This document shows positions 35,058-44,280 of a DNA stretch of 44,401 nucleotides, one piece after another; positions within the stretch are counted from its first letter, which is position 1; every line of letters begins with the position of its first letter. A program made the translations under genes and the position numbers. Under the pieces are notes generated by a model that worked only from the letters and a program-made list of their open reading frames with translations, was not told the origin of the DNA and searched no databases. This stretch comes from Acidobacteriota bacterium (lineage in GTDB: Bacteria > Acidobacteriota > Terriglobia > Terriglobales > SCQP01): NCBI GenBank assembly GCA_027451805.1, contig DAIDIF010000272.1, forward strand, positions 1 to 44,401, read 5' to 3'.

Positions 35058-35657
35058 CTAGGAGCTGGGGCCGAGGGTGTAGCCGATGGAGATGCCGGTC
35101 TGCCAGACGCTGGGCACCCCGAATTCGATGTTGTGGCGGACATTGTAATAGTCCACCGCGGGGCGGAGGAAGATGTGCTCGGTGAGATAAATCTTCACCC
35201 CGACGCCGGCGTGCAGCATGAAGTGATTTGAGCTGGTGTAGTTGGTGCAGCCGCCGATGAAGGTGCAGGTGTATTGGCCGGTGTAGAAGCGCAAGCTCTC
35301 GGCGCCAAAGCCGATGGCAAAGTCGGGGCGGATGGTACTGCCGGGCGCCACCGGCTCCCACGCCAGATTGAAGTCGTAAAAGATCGGGCGCAGGCCGTAG
35401 CCGCCGTAGTTCATCATGCCGCCGCGCCAGGCGACCTGGGCGGAGATGCCGAGGTTGTGCGGCAGGAAGATGAGATCGCCGCCGACGCTGGGATAAAAAC
35501 CGCTGCCCAGCTTGGGCACGCCGTTGGCGGTATAGCCGGCGTTTTGCGAGGTGAGCATGGTGTTGAAGCCGAGGAAGGCATCCACCGACTGGCCGAGGCA
35601 GAGACTGCTTGCCAGCAGGCAGGCGGCGGGGATAAGGGTCCAACGTAACGTCTTCAC
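35058..35657 (-). CDS. Outer-membrane beta-barrel-like protein, paralog A
   Basis: Signal MKTLRWTLIPAACLLASSLCLGQSVDAFLGFN; amphipathic repeats; C-terminal TGISIGYTLGPSS; similar to the neighbour at 35747-36319. Confidence 0.75.
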   Translation of the reverse strand: MKTLRWTLIPAACLLASSLCLGQSVDAFLGFNTMLTSQNAGYTANGVPKLGSGFYPSVGGDLIFLPHNLGISAQVAWRGGMMNYGGYGLRPIFYDFNLAWEPVAPGSTIRPDFAIGFGAESLRFYTGQYTCTFIGGCTNYTSSNHFMLHAGVGVKIYLTEHIFLRPAVDYYNVRHNIEFGVPSVWQTGISIGYTLGPSS

Positions 35658-35746
35658 GCGATCTCCTTTGCGGTTACCGATCAGCCATCATGCGATGCCG
35701 GGGTTGACGCGGCGGAAGCCAGGGGCGGCCGAGACAGGGTCCGTGG

Positions 35747-36319
35747 CTAGCCGCCCCCGAAGGTCCAGCCGAGGGACACGCCGTACCGCTGGGCGCTTGC
35801 GGCCTGGAGTTGGTTGTTGCGGATGAAATAGAAGTGGGCCTCGGGCTGCAGGAACAGATGCTCGGTGAGGTAGACCTTGAGGTCCAAGCCGACGTGGGCG
35901 GAGAGGTGGCTGCCGACGTAGCTGGTGCAGGGGCCGACGCCGCCGCAGGAGACGAGGCCGGTGTAGCTGCTGATGGATTGGGCGCCGAGGCCGAACATGA
36001 AGATGGGGATGATGGAACGGCTGACGTGAATCGGGTCCACGAGCAAGTTGACATCGTAATAGACGGGGCGGATGCCCGAGCTGTTACGCGTGGCACGGCC
36101 GGCAACTTCAGCGCCGACGCCGAACATGCCAAAAAACAGGTTGACCCCAACGCTGGGGAAGACGCCGCCGCTGAGCCGGGGAATGTTCTGCACCGCCTGA
36201 CTGGCGGAGAGCGCGTTGAGGCCGGCAAAGACGTCCACCGATTGAGCGGAGGAAAGCGCAGGGGCCGCAGCCAGCGCCAAACCGGCAAGAACAGCCAGCG
36301 CCGAAGCTCGAAGCTTCAC
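35747..36319 (-). CDS. Outer-membrane beta-barrel-like protein, paralog B
   Basis: GTG start; signal KLRASALAVLAGLALAAAPALSSAQSVDVFAGLN; aligns with the neighbour (GIRPVYYDVNLLVDPI vs GLRPIFYDFNLAWEPV; LKVYLTEHLFLQPEAHFYFIRNN vs VKIYLTEHIFLRPAVDYYNVRHN). Confidence 0.75.
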   Translation of the reverse strand: MKLRASALAVLAGLALAAAPALSSAQSVDVFAGLNALSASQAVQNIPRLSGGVFPSVGVNLFFGMFGVGAEVAGRATRNSSGIRPVYYDVNLLVDPIHVSRSIIPIFMFGLGAQSISSYTGLVSCGGVGPCTSYVGSHLSAHVGLDLKVYLTEHLFLQPEAHFYFIRNNQLQAASAQRYGVSLGWTFGGG

Positions 36320-36632
36320 TCGTGACCTCCCACGAACAGAGTGGATACTGCTTGCCTGAATTGTATCGCACCAGGGGAACGCGGTGCGGCTGCAGGACTG
36401 CGGGAGAATGCGGCCAGTCACGGGCGGCAGGAGGCGCCCGGCGGGATGCGCAGGACGGGATTTCTCGCAACTCGGTTCCCATGTTCAGCATGAACGTCGT
36501 AAACTTTTTGTTCGGGCTTCCGCGCTGCTTTCCGGTGTCCGCAGACTCATGAAGTCAACGGCGGGCGCCGCGTGGAGAGCTTCAGGCAGGGCTCAGGTTG
36601 CCTGTGCCCAAATATGGCGTAGGAGGAAATGG

Positions 36633-39413
36633 ATGCGTGTACGTTTGTTTTTCGCGCCGGCGCTGGCGGTGATGATGGCGCTGGCAGGGTTGGCGGCCGG
36701 GCAGAATCCGAAGGCCGCAGGGCTGAGCGGGCGCGTGCTCGATCCGGCGGGCAAAGCCGTGGTGGGGGCTCAGATCACGGTGATCGCCGGCAACGGAGCA
36801 TCGCACGTTGCGCGGAGCGGGGCCAAGGGAGGATTTCACATCGCCGGGTTGGCGGCGGGGCAGGCGCTGGTGGTGGTGACGGCGCCGGGCTTTGCGGCCT
36901 ACCGGCAAACGGTGACGGTGAGCACGGCAGCGGGCGCGCTGGCGATTCATCTGGCGCTGGCGGGCAGCCAGCAGCAGGTGGTGGTGAGCGCGACGACGGC
37001 GAAGGTCAACCTGCAGCCGTCGGACCAGGCGGCGGCGGTGACGCTGTCGGGCAAGGCGCTGCAGTCGCTGGCAACCGACCCGGACGAACTGGCAACGGAT
37101 CTGCAGGAGCTGGCGGGGCCGGCGGTGGGAGGCGCGGGCGGAACGATCTACGTCAACGGCTTCACCCGCGGCGACATTCCGCCCAAGGCGGACATCGAAT
37201 CCATCCAGGTGAACAACAACCCGTACTCGCCCAAGTACAGCCGGCTGGGGTACGGGCGCATCGAGATCCACACCAAACCGGGCAGCGAGCAGTTCCACGG
37301 GCAGATTTCCTACGACGGCAACCGCTCCGGGTTCAACTCGCTCGACCCGTTCCTCGCCACCAGCACCACGCCGCCGCCGCCGTACAGCTCGAACATCTTC
37401 GGCGCCAGCGTCGGCGGCCCGCTGGGCCGGCGGCGCATTTCGTGGTTTCTCTCCTTCGAGCGGCGCAACATCAACAACGTCAGCGTGGTGAACGCGCAGA
37501 TTTTGGACAGCGCCCTGGCGCCGCAGAACTACGTCACCACGCTGCCCAGCCCGAACCTGCGCACCGCGGTGACGCCGGAGATTGACATCGGGCTCACGCC
37601 GCACAACACGCTGCGCACGCGCTACGAGTATCTGAACTTCGCGCAGACCAACGGCGGCGTGGGCGGGGGCTCGCTGCCGTCGCAAGCCTTCAACCGCAGG
37701 TTTCACCACCACAATCTGCAGATGTCGGACACCGAGATCGTGAGCCCCACCATGATCAACGTGCTCAGCTACCAATTCCTGCACTTCAGCGAAAGCGAGA
37801 CGGCGGCCGACAACGCGCCCGCCATCGACGTGCTCGGCGCCTTCACCGGCGGCGGCAACCTGAGCGGCAACTACGCCAACCGGGAGACGCACCACCACGT
37901 GCGCGACGATTTCACCGACGAGGCCGGCAACCACCAGGTGGAGATGGGGGGCGAGGTGGAGGACATCAGCCGCACCGAGTCCAGCCCCGGAGACTTCAAC
38001 GGCCTCTACGTCTTCCCCTCCCTGGCCAGCTACCAGAGCACCGTCCAGGGGCTGCAGAACGGGCTGACCATGGCGCAAATCCAGGCCCAGGGCGGCGGCC
38101 CCAGCCAGTTCGAGCTCACCATGGGGCAGCCGCAGGCGCACGTCAACCGGATGGACGCGGCCAGCTACATCCAGGACAGCTGGAAGACGGCGCCCAACCT
38201 GATGCTGACCTACGGGTTGCGGATCGAGACGGAAAACGTGATGGCCGACCACCTCGACTGGGCGCCGCGGCTGGGGCTGGCGTGGGGCCTGGGCGGAGGT
38301 GCGCCGTCCACCGTGCTGCGCGCCGGCTTCGGGCTGTTCTATCAGCGCCTCGACGACGATCAGATGATCACCCAGGCGCACAAGAACGGGGTCAGCCAGG
38401 TGCAGTACGTGATCACCGCGCCCGGGTTCTATCCGGCGCTGCCGAGCGCCGCCACGCTGGCGGCGGAGCCGGCGTCGTATCCCACCAGCTACCGCTTCGC
38501 GCCCAACCTGCGCGCGCCCATGACCGCGACCGCAAGCATCAGCCTGGAACACGAGTTCGGGCCGAACGCGTCGCTCACCGCCGGCTACCGCTACTCCCAC
38601 GGCGACCACCTCTTCCTGTTCAACGACATCAACGCACCGCTGCCGGGGACCTACAATCCGGCGGTGCCGACCAGCGGAACGCGGCCGTTCGGCAACGCGG
38701 CGGGCAACATCTACGAGTACCAGTCGGCGGGCATCTTCCGGCAGAGCCAGTTCACGGTGCACTACCACATGCACTTCCGCAACGGCAGCTCGCTTTCGGG
38801 CTATTACAGCTACGACGATTCCCACAGCGACACGATGGGCGCGGGCAGCTTCGCCACCAACCCGTGGAACTTGATGGCCGATTACGGGCGCGCGCCGTGG
38901 GACATCCGCAACCGCTTGTTCCTCGGCGGCACGGTGATGCTGCCGTGGGGCTTCCGGGCGAACCCGTTCGTCGTGGCGCACTCGGGCCAGCCCTTCAGCA
39001 TCACGCTGGGCCAGGACCTGTTCGGCACCGGGGTGCAGAACGTGCGCCCGTCGTATGCCGGCCCGGGCACGCCGGCGGCCGACCTTCGCGTCACCCCTTA
39101 CGGCACCTTCGACATCGCCCCGACGACGGCCGAGATCCCGCCCGGCACGGCAGTCGGCCCGGCGGCGTTCGTGGTAAACCTGCGATTGATGAAAGAATTC
39201 GACTTCGGGGCGGCAGCCGCCGGGCAGGACCAGCCGTATGAACTCAACCTGGGCGTGGCCGCGCGCAACCTGTTCAACAACGTGAACCTGAGCATCCCCA
39301 ACGGCGACCTGCTCTCGAGCCGGTTCGGACAGAGCCTCGGCCTCAACGGCGGGGTTTTCTCCTCCGGGGTGGCCAACCGGCGGATTGACGTGGTGGCGGC
39401 GTTCAGCTTTTAG
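36633..39413 (+). CDS. TonB-dependent receptor / Oar-like outer membrane protein with carboxypeptidase-regulatory-like N-terminal domain
   Basis: LSGRVLDPAGKAVVGAQITVIAGNGASHVARSGAKGGFHIAGLAAGQALVVVTAPGF; plug-like YVNGFTRGDIPPKADIESIQVNNNPYSPKYSRLGYGRIEIHTKPGS; barrel to terminal RRIDVVAAFSF; AGGAGGA-type RBS upstream. Confidence 0.92.
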   Translation: MRVRLFFAPALAVMMALAGLAAGQNPKAAGLSGRVLDPAGKAVVGAQITVIAGNGASHVARSGAKGGFHIAGLAAGQALVVVTAPGFAAYRQTVTVSTAAGALAIHLALAGSQQQVVVSATTAKVNLQPSDQAAAVTLSGKALQSLATDPDELATDLQELAGPAVGGAGGTIYVNGFTRGDIPPKADIESIQVNNNPYSPKYSRLGYGRIEIHTKPGSEQFHGQISYDGNRSGFNSLDPFLATSTTPPPPYSSNIFGASVGGPLGRRRISWFLSFERRNINNVSVVNAQILDSALAPQNYVTTLPSPNLRTAVTPEIDIGLTPHNTLRTRYEYLNFAQTNGGVGGGSLPSQAFNRRFHHHNLQMSDTEIVSPTMINVLSYQFLHFSESETAADNAPAIDVLGAFTGGGNLSGNYANRETHHHVRDDFTDEAGNHQVEMGGEVEDISRTESSPGDFNGLYVFPSLASYQSTVQGLQNGLTMAQIQAQGGGPSQFELTMGQPQAHVNRMDAASYIQDSWKTAPNLMLTYGLRIETENVMADHLDWAPRLGLAWGLGGGAPSTVLRAGFGLFYQRLDDDQMITQAHKNGVSQVQYVITAPGFYPALPSAATLAAEPASYPTSYRFAPNLRAPMTATASISLEHEFGPNASLTAGYRYSHGDHLFLFNDINAPLPGTYNPAVPTSGTRPFGNAAGNIYEYQSAGIFRQSQFTVHYHMHFRNGSSLSGYYSYDDSHSDTMGAGSFATNPWNLMADYGRAPWDIRNRLFLGGTVMLPWGFRANPFVVAHSGQPFSITLGQDLFGTGVQNVRPSYAGPGTPAADLRVTPYGTFDIAPTTAEIPPGTAVGPAAFVVNLRLMKEFDFGAAAAGQDQPYELNLGVAARNLFNNVNLSIPNGDLLSSRFGQSLGLNGGVFSSGVANRRIDVVAAFSF

Positions 39414-39499
39414 CGGCCCCAGCTTGATAATATGTAGCCGCGAAGGTCCTGGCGCATCTTGCTGGGACAGGGCCGAACACAGGCACGGAGGGAGTAGTC

Positions 39500-40099
39500 A
39501 TGAACCGGACAATCCAGCAGGCGCTTTGGGGGGCGGCGATAGCGGCAGCGATGACGGCGGGGGCGATGGCGGCGCCGGCGCCGGGGCAGAAGGCGCCCCT
39601 GTTCACCGCCAGGGCCGCACAGGACGGCAAGGACTTTACCTTTTCGCTGCGCCAGGCGCTGGCCAAGGGGCCGGTGGTGGTGTACTTCTTCCCGTCGGCG
39701 TTCACCCAGGGCTGCGACATCGAGGCGCATACCTTCGCGCAAGAGAAGGCCAAGTTCATCGCGGCGGGGGCGACCATCATCGGAGTTTCGGCGGATAGCA
39801 TCCCGCGGCTCAATGCGTTCTCCAAGTCGCCGCTCTATTGCGCCGGGCAGTTCGCGGTGGCCTCGGACCCCAGCCTGAGGATCGCCGGGGAGTACGGGGT
39901 CAAGGCGGTGCGGCCCAAGGGCGTGTTCAAGGACGTGCGCGGGGTGGTGATTCACCACGCCTTCATGAACCGCGAGACGTTCGTGATCAACCGGCAAGGG
40001 CGGATTGTGGCGACGTTCTCGACCTCGGCCGACCACATCTCGCCGCAGCAGCACGTCGCGAAGGCGCTGGCGGTGGTGCGGACGCTGAGCGGAAAATAG
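39500..40099 (+). CDS. Secreted peroxiredoxin (AhpC/TSA-Bcp superfamily)
   Basis: Signal peptide; VVVYFFPSAFTQGCDIEAHTFAQEKAKFIAAGATIIGVSADS; ETFVINRQGRIVATFS. Confidence 0.88.
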   Translation: MNRTIQQALWGAAIAAAMTAGAMAAPAPGQKAPLFTARAAQDGKDFTFSLRQALAKGPVVVYFFPSAFTQGCDIEAHTFAQEKAKFIAAGATIIGVSADSIPRLNAFSKSPLYCAGQFAVASDPSLRIAGEYGVKAVRPKGVFKDVRGVVIHHAFMNRETFVINRQGRIVATFSTSADHISPQQHVAKALAVVRTLSGK

Positions 40100-40186
40100 G
40101 TTCGCGCGCGCGGGCCGCATCTAAGCCGTCAACACCGGATGGAGGGAAGGTGCGCGCGTCCGCGCGGCGCCGCATCGAGCCGCCGG

Positions 40187-40192
40187 TACACT
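40187..40192 (+). promoter_or_regulatory. Putative -10 element TACACT, 7 nt before the ATG at 40200
   Basis: ccggTACACTatcagcaATGGTC; no Shine-Dalgarno in the spacer. Confidence 0.25.
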
Positions 40193-40199
40193 ATCAGCA

Positions 40200-41348
40200 A
40201 TGGTCAGGCCCCGAATTGCGTTGGTCGCGGCGGGAGTATGCCTCGGCGCGGCACTTGGCGTCAAGTTCGCCCATTCTTCAAGCCGGGTCCGGCCCGTGCC
40301 GCCAGTCCGCCGCGGGCGCCAGAGCGCCGGCGCCCCCGTGTCGCCCCCGCCCAAGCCGGCACCCCTGAATGTCGCCGCCTACGAGGCGCAGCTCCGCGCC
40401 CTGGCCAACTTGCCGCCGCCGACAACCGTGACCCGGGTGCATTGGGTGCGCAAGGGCAAGCGAAGAATCAAGACGGAGATCAAGACGATTCGCTACGCGC
40501 GCTCGAGCCTGGGCGTTCCCCTCCAGGATCTGTGGCCGGCGAAAGCGCCGCTGCCCGAGGCGGGCGCGCTGCTGCCGTTTGACCGCATCGTCGCCTACTA
40601 CGGCAATTTGTATTCCAAACACATGGGCGTGCTGGGCGAGTATCCGCCGGAGGAGATGCTGACCAAGCTGCTCGTCACCACGGCGCAGTGGCAGGCTGCC
40701 GATCCCACCACCCGGGCGGTGCCCGCCCTCGACTACATCGCGGTGGCGGCCCAGGCCACGCCCGGCGGCGACGGCCGCTACCGCATGCGCATGCCGGCCG
40801 GGCAGATTGACAAAGTCCTGCGCATGGCGCAGCAGGTGCAGGGGCTGGTGTTTCTGGACGTGCAGGTGGGCCAGAGCAACGTGCGGGCGGAGGTGCCGTT
40901 GCTGGCGCCCTATCTCAAGCTGCCGAATGTCGAGCTCGCGCTCGATCCGGAGTTCGCCATGTACGGCGGCCGGCGGCCGGGCACGGTGATCGGCACGCTC
41001 AACGCCTCCGATATCAACTGGGCGGCGCAATACCTGGCGCGGATCGCGCGCGCGAACGGCCTGCCGCCCAAGATCCTGGTCGTCCACCGCTTCACCCAGG
41101 CGATGGTGACCGACACCCGGCAAATCCGGCCGCTGCCGGAGGTGCAGATCGTCATGGACATGGACGGCTTCGGCTACCCCTCGCAGAAGATCAAGACGTA
41201 CGAGGACTTCATCGAGAGCGAGCCGGTGCAATTCACCGGCTTCAAGCTGTTCTACAAGAACGACGTGCGCCGGCCGGGGAGCTACCTGCTGACGCCGGAG
41301 CAGATCCTGAAGCTGCACCCGCGGCCGAGCTACATTCAGTATCAGTAA
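40200..41348 (+). CDS. Conserved-looking hypothetical secreted/anchored protein, probable TIM-barrel-like fold
   Basis: 382 aa with an N-terminal hydrophobic segment; FDRIVAYYGNLYSKHMGVLGEYPPEEML, VFLDVQVGQSNVRAEVPLLAPYLKLPNVELALDPEFAM, KILVVHRFTQAM. Confidence 0.72.
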   Translation: MVRPRIALVAAGVCLGAALGVKFAHSSSRVRPVPPVRRGRQSAGAPVSPPPKPAPLNVAAYEAQLRALANLPPPTTVTRVHWVRKGKRRIKTEIKTIRYARSSLGVPLQDLWPAKAPLPEAGALLPFDRIVAYYGNLYSKHMGVLGEYPPEEMLTKLLVTTAQWQAADPTTRAVPALDYIAVAAQATPGGDGRYRMRMPAGQIDKVLRMAQQVQGLVFLDVQVGQSNVRAEVPLLAPYLKLPNVELALDPEFAMYGGRRPGTVIGTLNASDINWAAQYLARIARANGLPPKILVVHRFTQAMVTDTRQIRPLPEVQIVMDMDGFGYPSQKIKTYEDFIESEPVQFTGFKLFYKNDVRRPGSYLLTPEQILKLHPRPSYIQYQ

Positions 41349-41406
41349 CGCGGCGGCCGAATGGCCGCAGGCTACCGGGCGGATCTGCGGCAGGGCGGAC
41401 GAGGCG

Positions 41407-41748
41407 ATGAACTTCTATGGCCGCGTCTTCGAGGGCCCGGCGCCGCAGATTCCGGCGCGTTACGGCGAAGGCGAGGGGCCGGACCAGGCGGGAACGGCGA
41501 GGCTCGCGAGGTTCGCGCTGTGGGGGCAGGAGTTCGCGGCGGTGGACAGCGCCCGGGAGCACAACGTTACCTTCAACGAGGCGGTCTCGCTGGCGGCGCC
41601 GTGCGAGACGCAGGAAGAGATCGACGCGATCAGGACGGCGCTGTCGGCCGATCCGAAAGCGGAGCAGTGCGGCTGGCTGAAGGACCAGTTCGGCGTTTCG
41701 AGGCAGGGGACGGCGGCGGCGCTGCGGCGGGCTTATGAAGGACGCTAG
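41407..41748 (+). pseudogene. Truncated VOC/PhnB-like (3-demethylubiquinone-9 3-methyltransferase-domain) protein
   Basis: RADEAMNFYGRVFEG...ARYGEGEG...ARFALWGQEFAAVDS...FNEAVSLAAPCETQEEIDAI...QCGWLKDQFGVS matches the family core. The expected first beta strand is absent, and the C-terminus jumps from FGVS to ALRRAYEGR. Confidence 0.65.
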
Positions 41749-41846
41749 ACAAACGTTGCGTTGCGACCTGTGAGTGTTCTACAACTAGTAAGGCATGTTC
41801 CCGGGAGCATTGTGCGACTTGGCGGTATCCCAGGAGCACGACCGGC

Positions 41847-43049
41847 GTGGAAGGACGCATGCCGCTCCCGCATGTGCGAGATTTGTCCCCGGCGATTCTG
41901 GCCGCGCTCTTGGCCAGCGGGCTGTGCGCGTGCGGCGGCATCGGGCCAGCCCCGCAGCCGCCGAACGCGGTATACGCCACGACGGTTTCCGGCCGGATTC
42001 TAGCATTTCCCGTCACCCATTCCGGTTTGCAAGCCGCCGCCGGCCTGGGCGCACCCGCCTCGGTGGCCGGGCCGGCCAACAGCAGGGGGTTGGCGATCGC
42101 CGCTATTTCCGGCACGCAGTATGCGCTCTACGTCTCCGATCCTGGCGCGGACGCCATCCGCGTGTACACAATCGGCGACTCGAGCAACCAGCCGGCGCCT
42201 GCGGGGATTGGGCCTTTCCCGTTGGGAACCGGGGATGGCTCGCCGGAAGTCATGACGGACGGGCCGTTCGGCGTTGGAAATCTCTACGTCGCAACGTCCA
42301 AGGGCGCGATTGCGGGCTTCGGCATCGGCACTGACGGAACGTTGACGCCGGTGCCGGGCTCCCCGTTCACGGCAGGTGCGGGGGTGTCCCAGATGCTCGA
42401 AACTGTAAGTGTGGCGCCGCCGCCGAAGCAAAATCTATGTCTCTTTACGTCCGATCACACGGACCCGAATGGCGGCGTCTCGGCATTTGCAGTGCAGGGC
42501 AATGGCGCCCTCGCGCCGGTTACCGGATCGCCGTTTGCCACCGTGGCGGACGGCGGGCCGACGGCGCTCCTCAGCGCCGTGGTAAACGGAGCGGTCAGCC
42601 CGGTGCAGATCCTGTATGCCGGGCTCGGCAACGCCGGCGCGATCGCAGCCTTCACCGTCGCCCCAGACTGCTCACTCACGCCGCTCCCAGGGTCGCCCTT
42701 CCCCGCCGGCGGTGGTGTTGTGTCGCTGTTCGCGGGCTACCAAATGTTATTCGCCGGCAACGGCGCGGACGGCACGGTTTCCTCGTTCACGATCGACCAG
42801 TCCAGCGGAGCCCTGACGCCGACCGCAACCGCGCCGCTGGCCGGCATCGCCGGCTCGGGGAACGCGTTGGAAGTGTACGGCCTGGTTCTCCTGCCAAACG
42901 CGCAAAGCGACGACATCGTGGGTTTGCAGATCGGCGGCAGTGCGACAAACGGCGCCCGCGTTACGACCGCTCCGGGATCGCCGTTCTACGCCGGTTCGGG
43001 CACATTGGCGACGGTGCTTTTGGTTCGGCCGGTGGTCGATCCACCATAG
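41847..43049 (+). CDS. Beta-propeller lactonase-like (YVTN) lipoprotein
   Basis: Lipobox-like ALLASGLCACGG; repeated (D/N)G(T/A)L(T/A)PV(P/T)GSPF motifs (DGTLTPVPGSPFTAG, NGALAPVTGSPFATV, CSLTPLPGSPFPAG). Confidence 0.82.
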   Translation: MEGRMPLPHVRDLSPAILAALLASGLCACGGIGPAPQPPNAVYATTVSGRILAFPVTHSGLQAAAGLGAPASVAGPANSRGLAIAAISGTQYALYVSDPGADAIRVYTIGDSSNQPAPAGIGPFPLGTGDGSPEVMTDGPFGVGNLYVATSKGAIAGFGIGTDGTLTPVPGSPFTAGAGVSQMLETVSVAPPPKQNLCLFTSDHTDPNGGVSAFAVQGNGALAPVTGSPFATVADGGPTALLSAVVNGAVSPVQILYAGLGNAGAIAAFTVAPDCSLTPLPGSPFPAGGGVVSLFAGYQMLFAGNGADGTVSSFTIDQSSGALTPTATAPLAGIAGSGNALEVYGLVLLPNAQSDDIVGLQIGGSATNGARVTTAPGSPFYAGSGTLATVLLVRPVVDPP

Positions 43050-43060
43050 CGCCTGGTGCT

Positions 43061-43135
43061 TGGAGCGGGAGACGGGGATCGAACCCGCGACATCCAGCTT
43101 GGGAAGCTGGCGTTCTACCGCTGAACTACTCCCGC
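43061..43135 (-). tRNA. tRNA-Gly (anticodon CCC), CCA encoded
   Basis: Minus strand GCGGGAG TA GTTCAGCGGTAGAAC GCCAGCTTCCCAAGCTGG ATGTC GCGGGTTCGATCCCCGT CTCCCGC T CCA; anticodon loop TTCCCAA. Confidence 0.96.
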
Positions 43136-43227
43136 TCGCGAGCTCAGCCTTATGATAGCGCGGACGGCGGAGTTTGCCGGGCAAAAGCGGATAGATCGGC
43201 GCCGGGAATACGGACTAGGCTGGGAGC

Positions 43228-44280
43228 ATGCTGAATCTGGAGCAGTGCTGGCGGGCGATTTTGCGGCGCGACCGGCGCGCGGATGGCAGGTACGTGTTTG
43301 GCGTGGCCACGACCGGCGTCTACTGCCGGCCGTCGTGTCCGGCGCGGCGGCCGTTGCGGCGGAACGTGCGGCTGTTCGCCACACCGGCCGCGGCCGAGCG
43401 GGCGGGGCTGCGGGCCTGCCTGCGGTGCCGGCCCAACGCGGCGGCGGCACGGCCCGCCGCCGCGCTGGATCTTGGCGGGCTGGCGCGGCGCGTGGCGCAG
43501 AATCTCGAGCGGCCGTGGCGGGAGCGGGAGCTGGCGGCGGCGGCCGGGGTGACGGCGGCGGCGCTGCGGCGCGCCTGCCTGGAGCAGTTGGGGCTGACAC
43601 CGCGCGCGCTGGTGGAGGCGGCGCGGGTGGGGCGGCTCAAGACCGGGCTGCGCGCGCAAAGCGGGATCGCGGCGGCGACCTACGCGGCCGGGTTCGGCTC
43701 CAGCAGCCGCGTCTACGAGCGCGCCGCGACGCGGCTGGGGATGACGCCGCGGCAGTACCAGCGCAGCGGCGCGAACGTAAGGATCGCGACGTGCCGCTTC
43801 GCCACCCCACTGGGACGCATGACGCTGGCGGCGACGGAGCGTGGTATCTGCTTCGCGCATCTCGGCGAAGGCGGCGAGGCGGCGCTGCGCGAGGAGTTTC
43901 CCGCGGCGCAGGTCGCGCGGGTCAAGAGCGGCGAAGAACCCTGGCGAAGCTGGCGCGCGGCGCTGCAGCGGGCGCTTGCCGGCGGCGAAGGCGAGGCGAT
44001 CCCACGCTTGCCGGTGGACATGCGCGGCACCGTGTTTCAGTTGCAGGTATGGCGCTACCTGCGCCACCTGGCTGCCGGGGAGACGCGCACCTATACCGAA
44101 GTTGCGGACGCGGTTGGACATCCCCGAAGCGCGCGTGCGGTAGCGCGGGCGTGCGCGGCCAACCGGATCGCGGTGCTGGTGCCCTGCCATCGCGTGGTGC
44201 CGAGAAGCGGCCATGACGGCGGGTACCGGTGGGGCGCGATGCGCAAACGGATGCTGCTCAAGACCGAATCAAGGCGGTAA
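43228..44280 (+). CDS. ada: Bifunctional Ada-type methylphosphotriester/O6-methylguanine-DNA methyltransferase and AraC-like regulator
   Basis: VFGVATTGVYCRPSCPARRPLRRNVRLF...LRACLRCRP (AdaA Cys site); HTH IAAATYAAGFGSSSRVYERAATRLGMTPRQYQR; AIRVLVPCHRVVPRSG-type active site (IAVLVPCHRVVPRSGHDGGYRWG). Confidence 0.95.
   Translation: MLNLEQCWRAILRRDRRADGRYVFGVATTGVYCRPSCPARRPLRRNVRLFATPAAAERAGLRACLRCRPNAAAARPAAALDLGGLARRVAQNLERPWRERELAAAAGVTAAALRRACLEQLGLTPRALVEAARVGRLKTGLRAQSGIAAATYAAGFGSSSRVYERAATRLGMTPRQYQRSGANVRIATCRFATPLGRMTLAATERGICFAHLGEGGEAALREEFPAAQVARVKSGEEPWRSWRAALQRALAGGEGEAIPRLPVDMRGTVFQLQVWRYLRHLAAGETRTYTEVADAVGHPRSARAVARACAANRIAVLVPCHRVVPRSGHDGGYRWGAMRKRMLLKTESRR

Noticed and set aside
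36582-38981. 799-aa minus-strand ORF over the TonB-dependent receptor
   Set aside because: Shadow ORF with no motifs.
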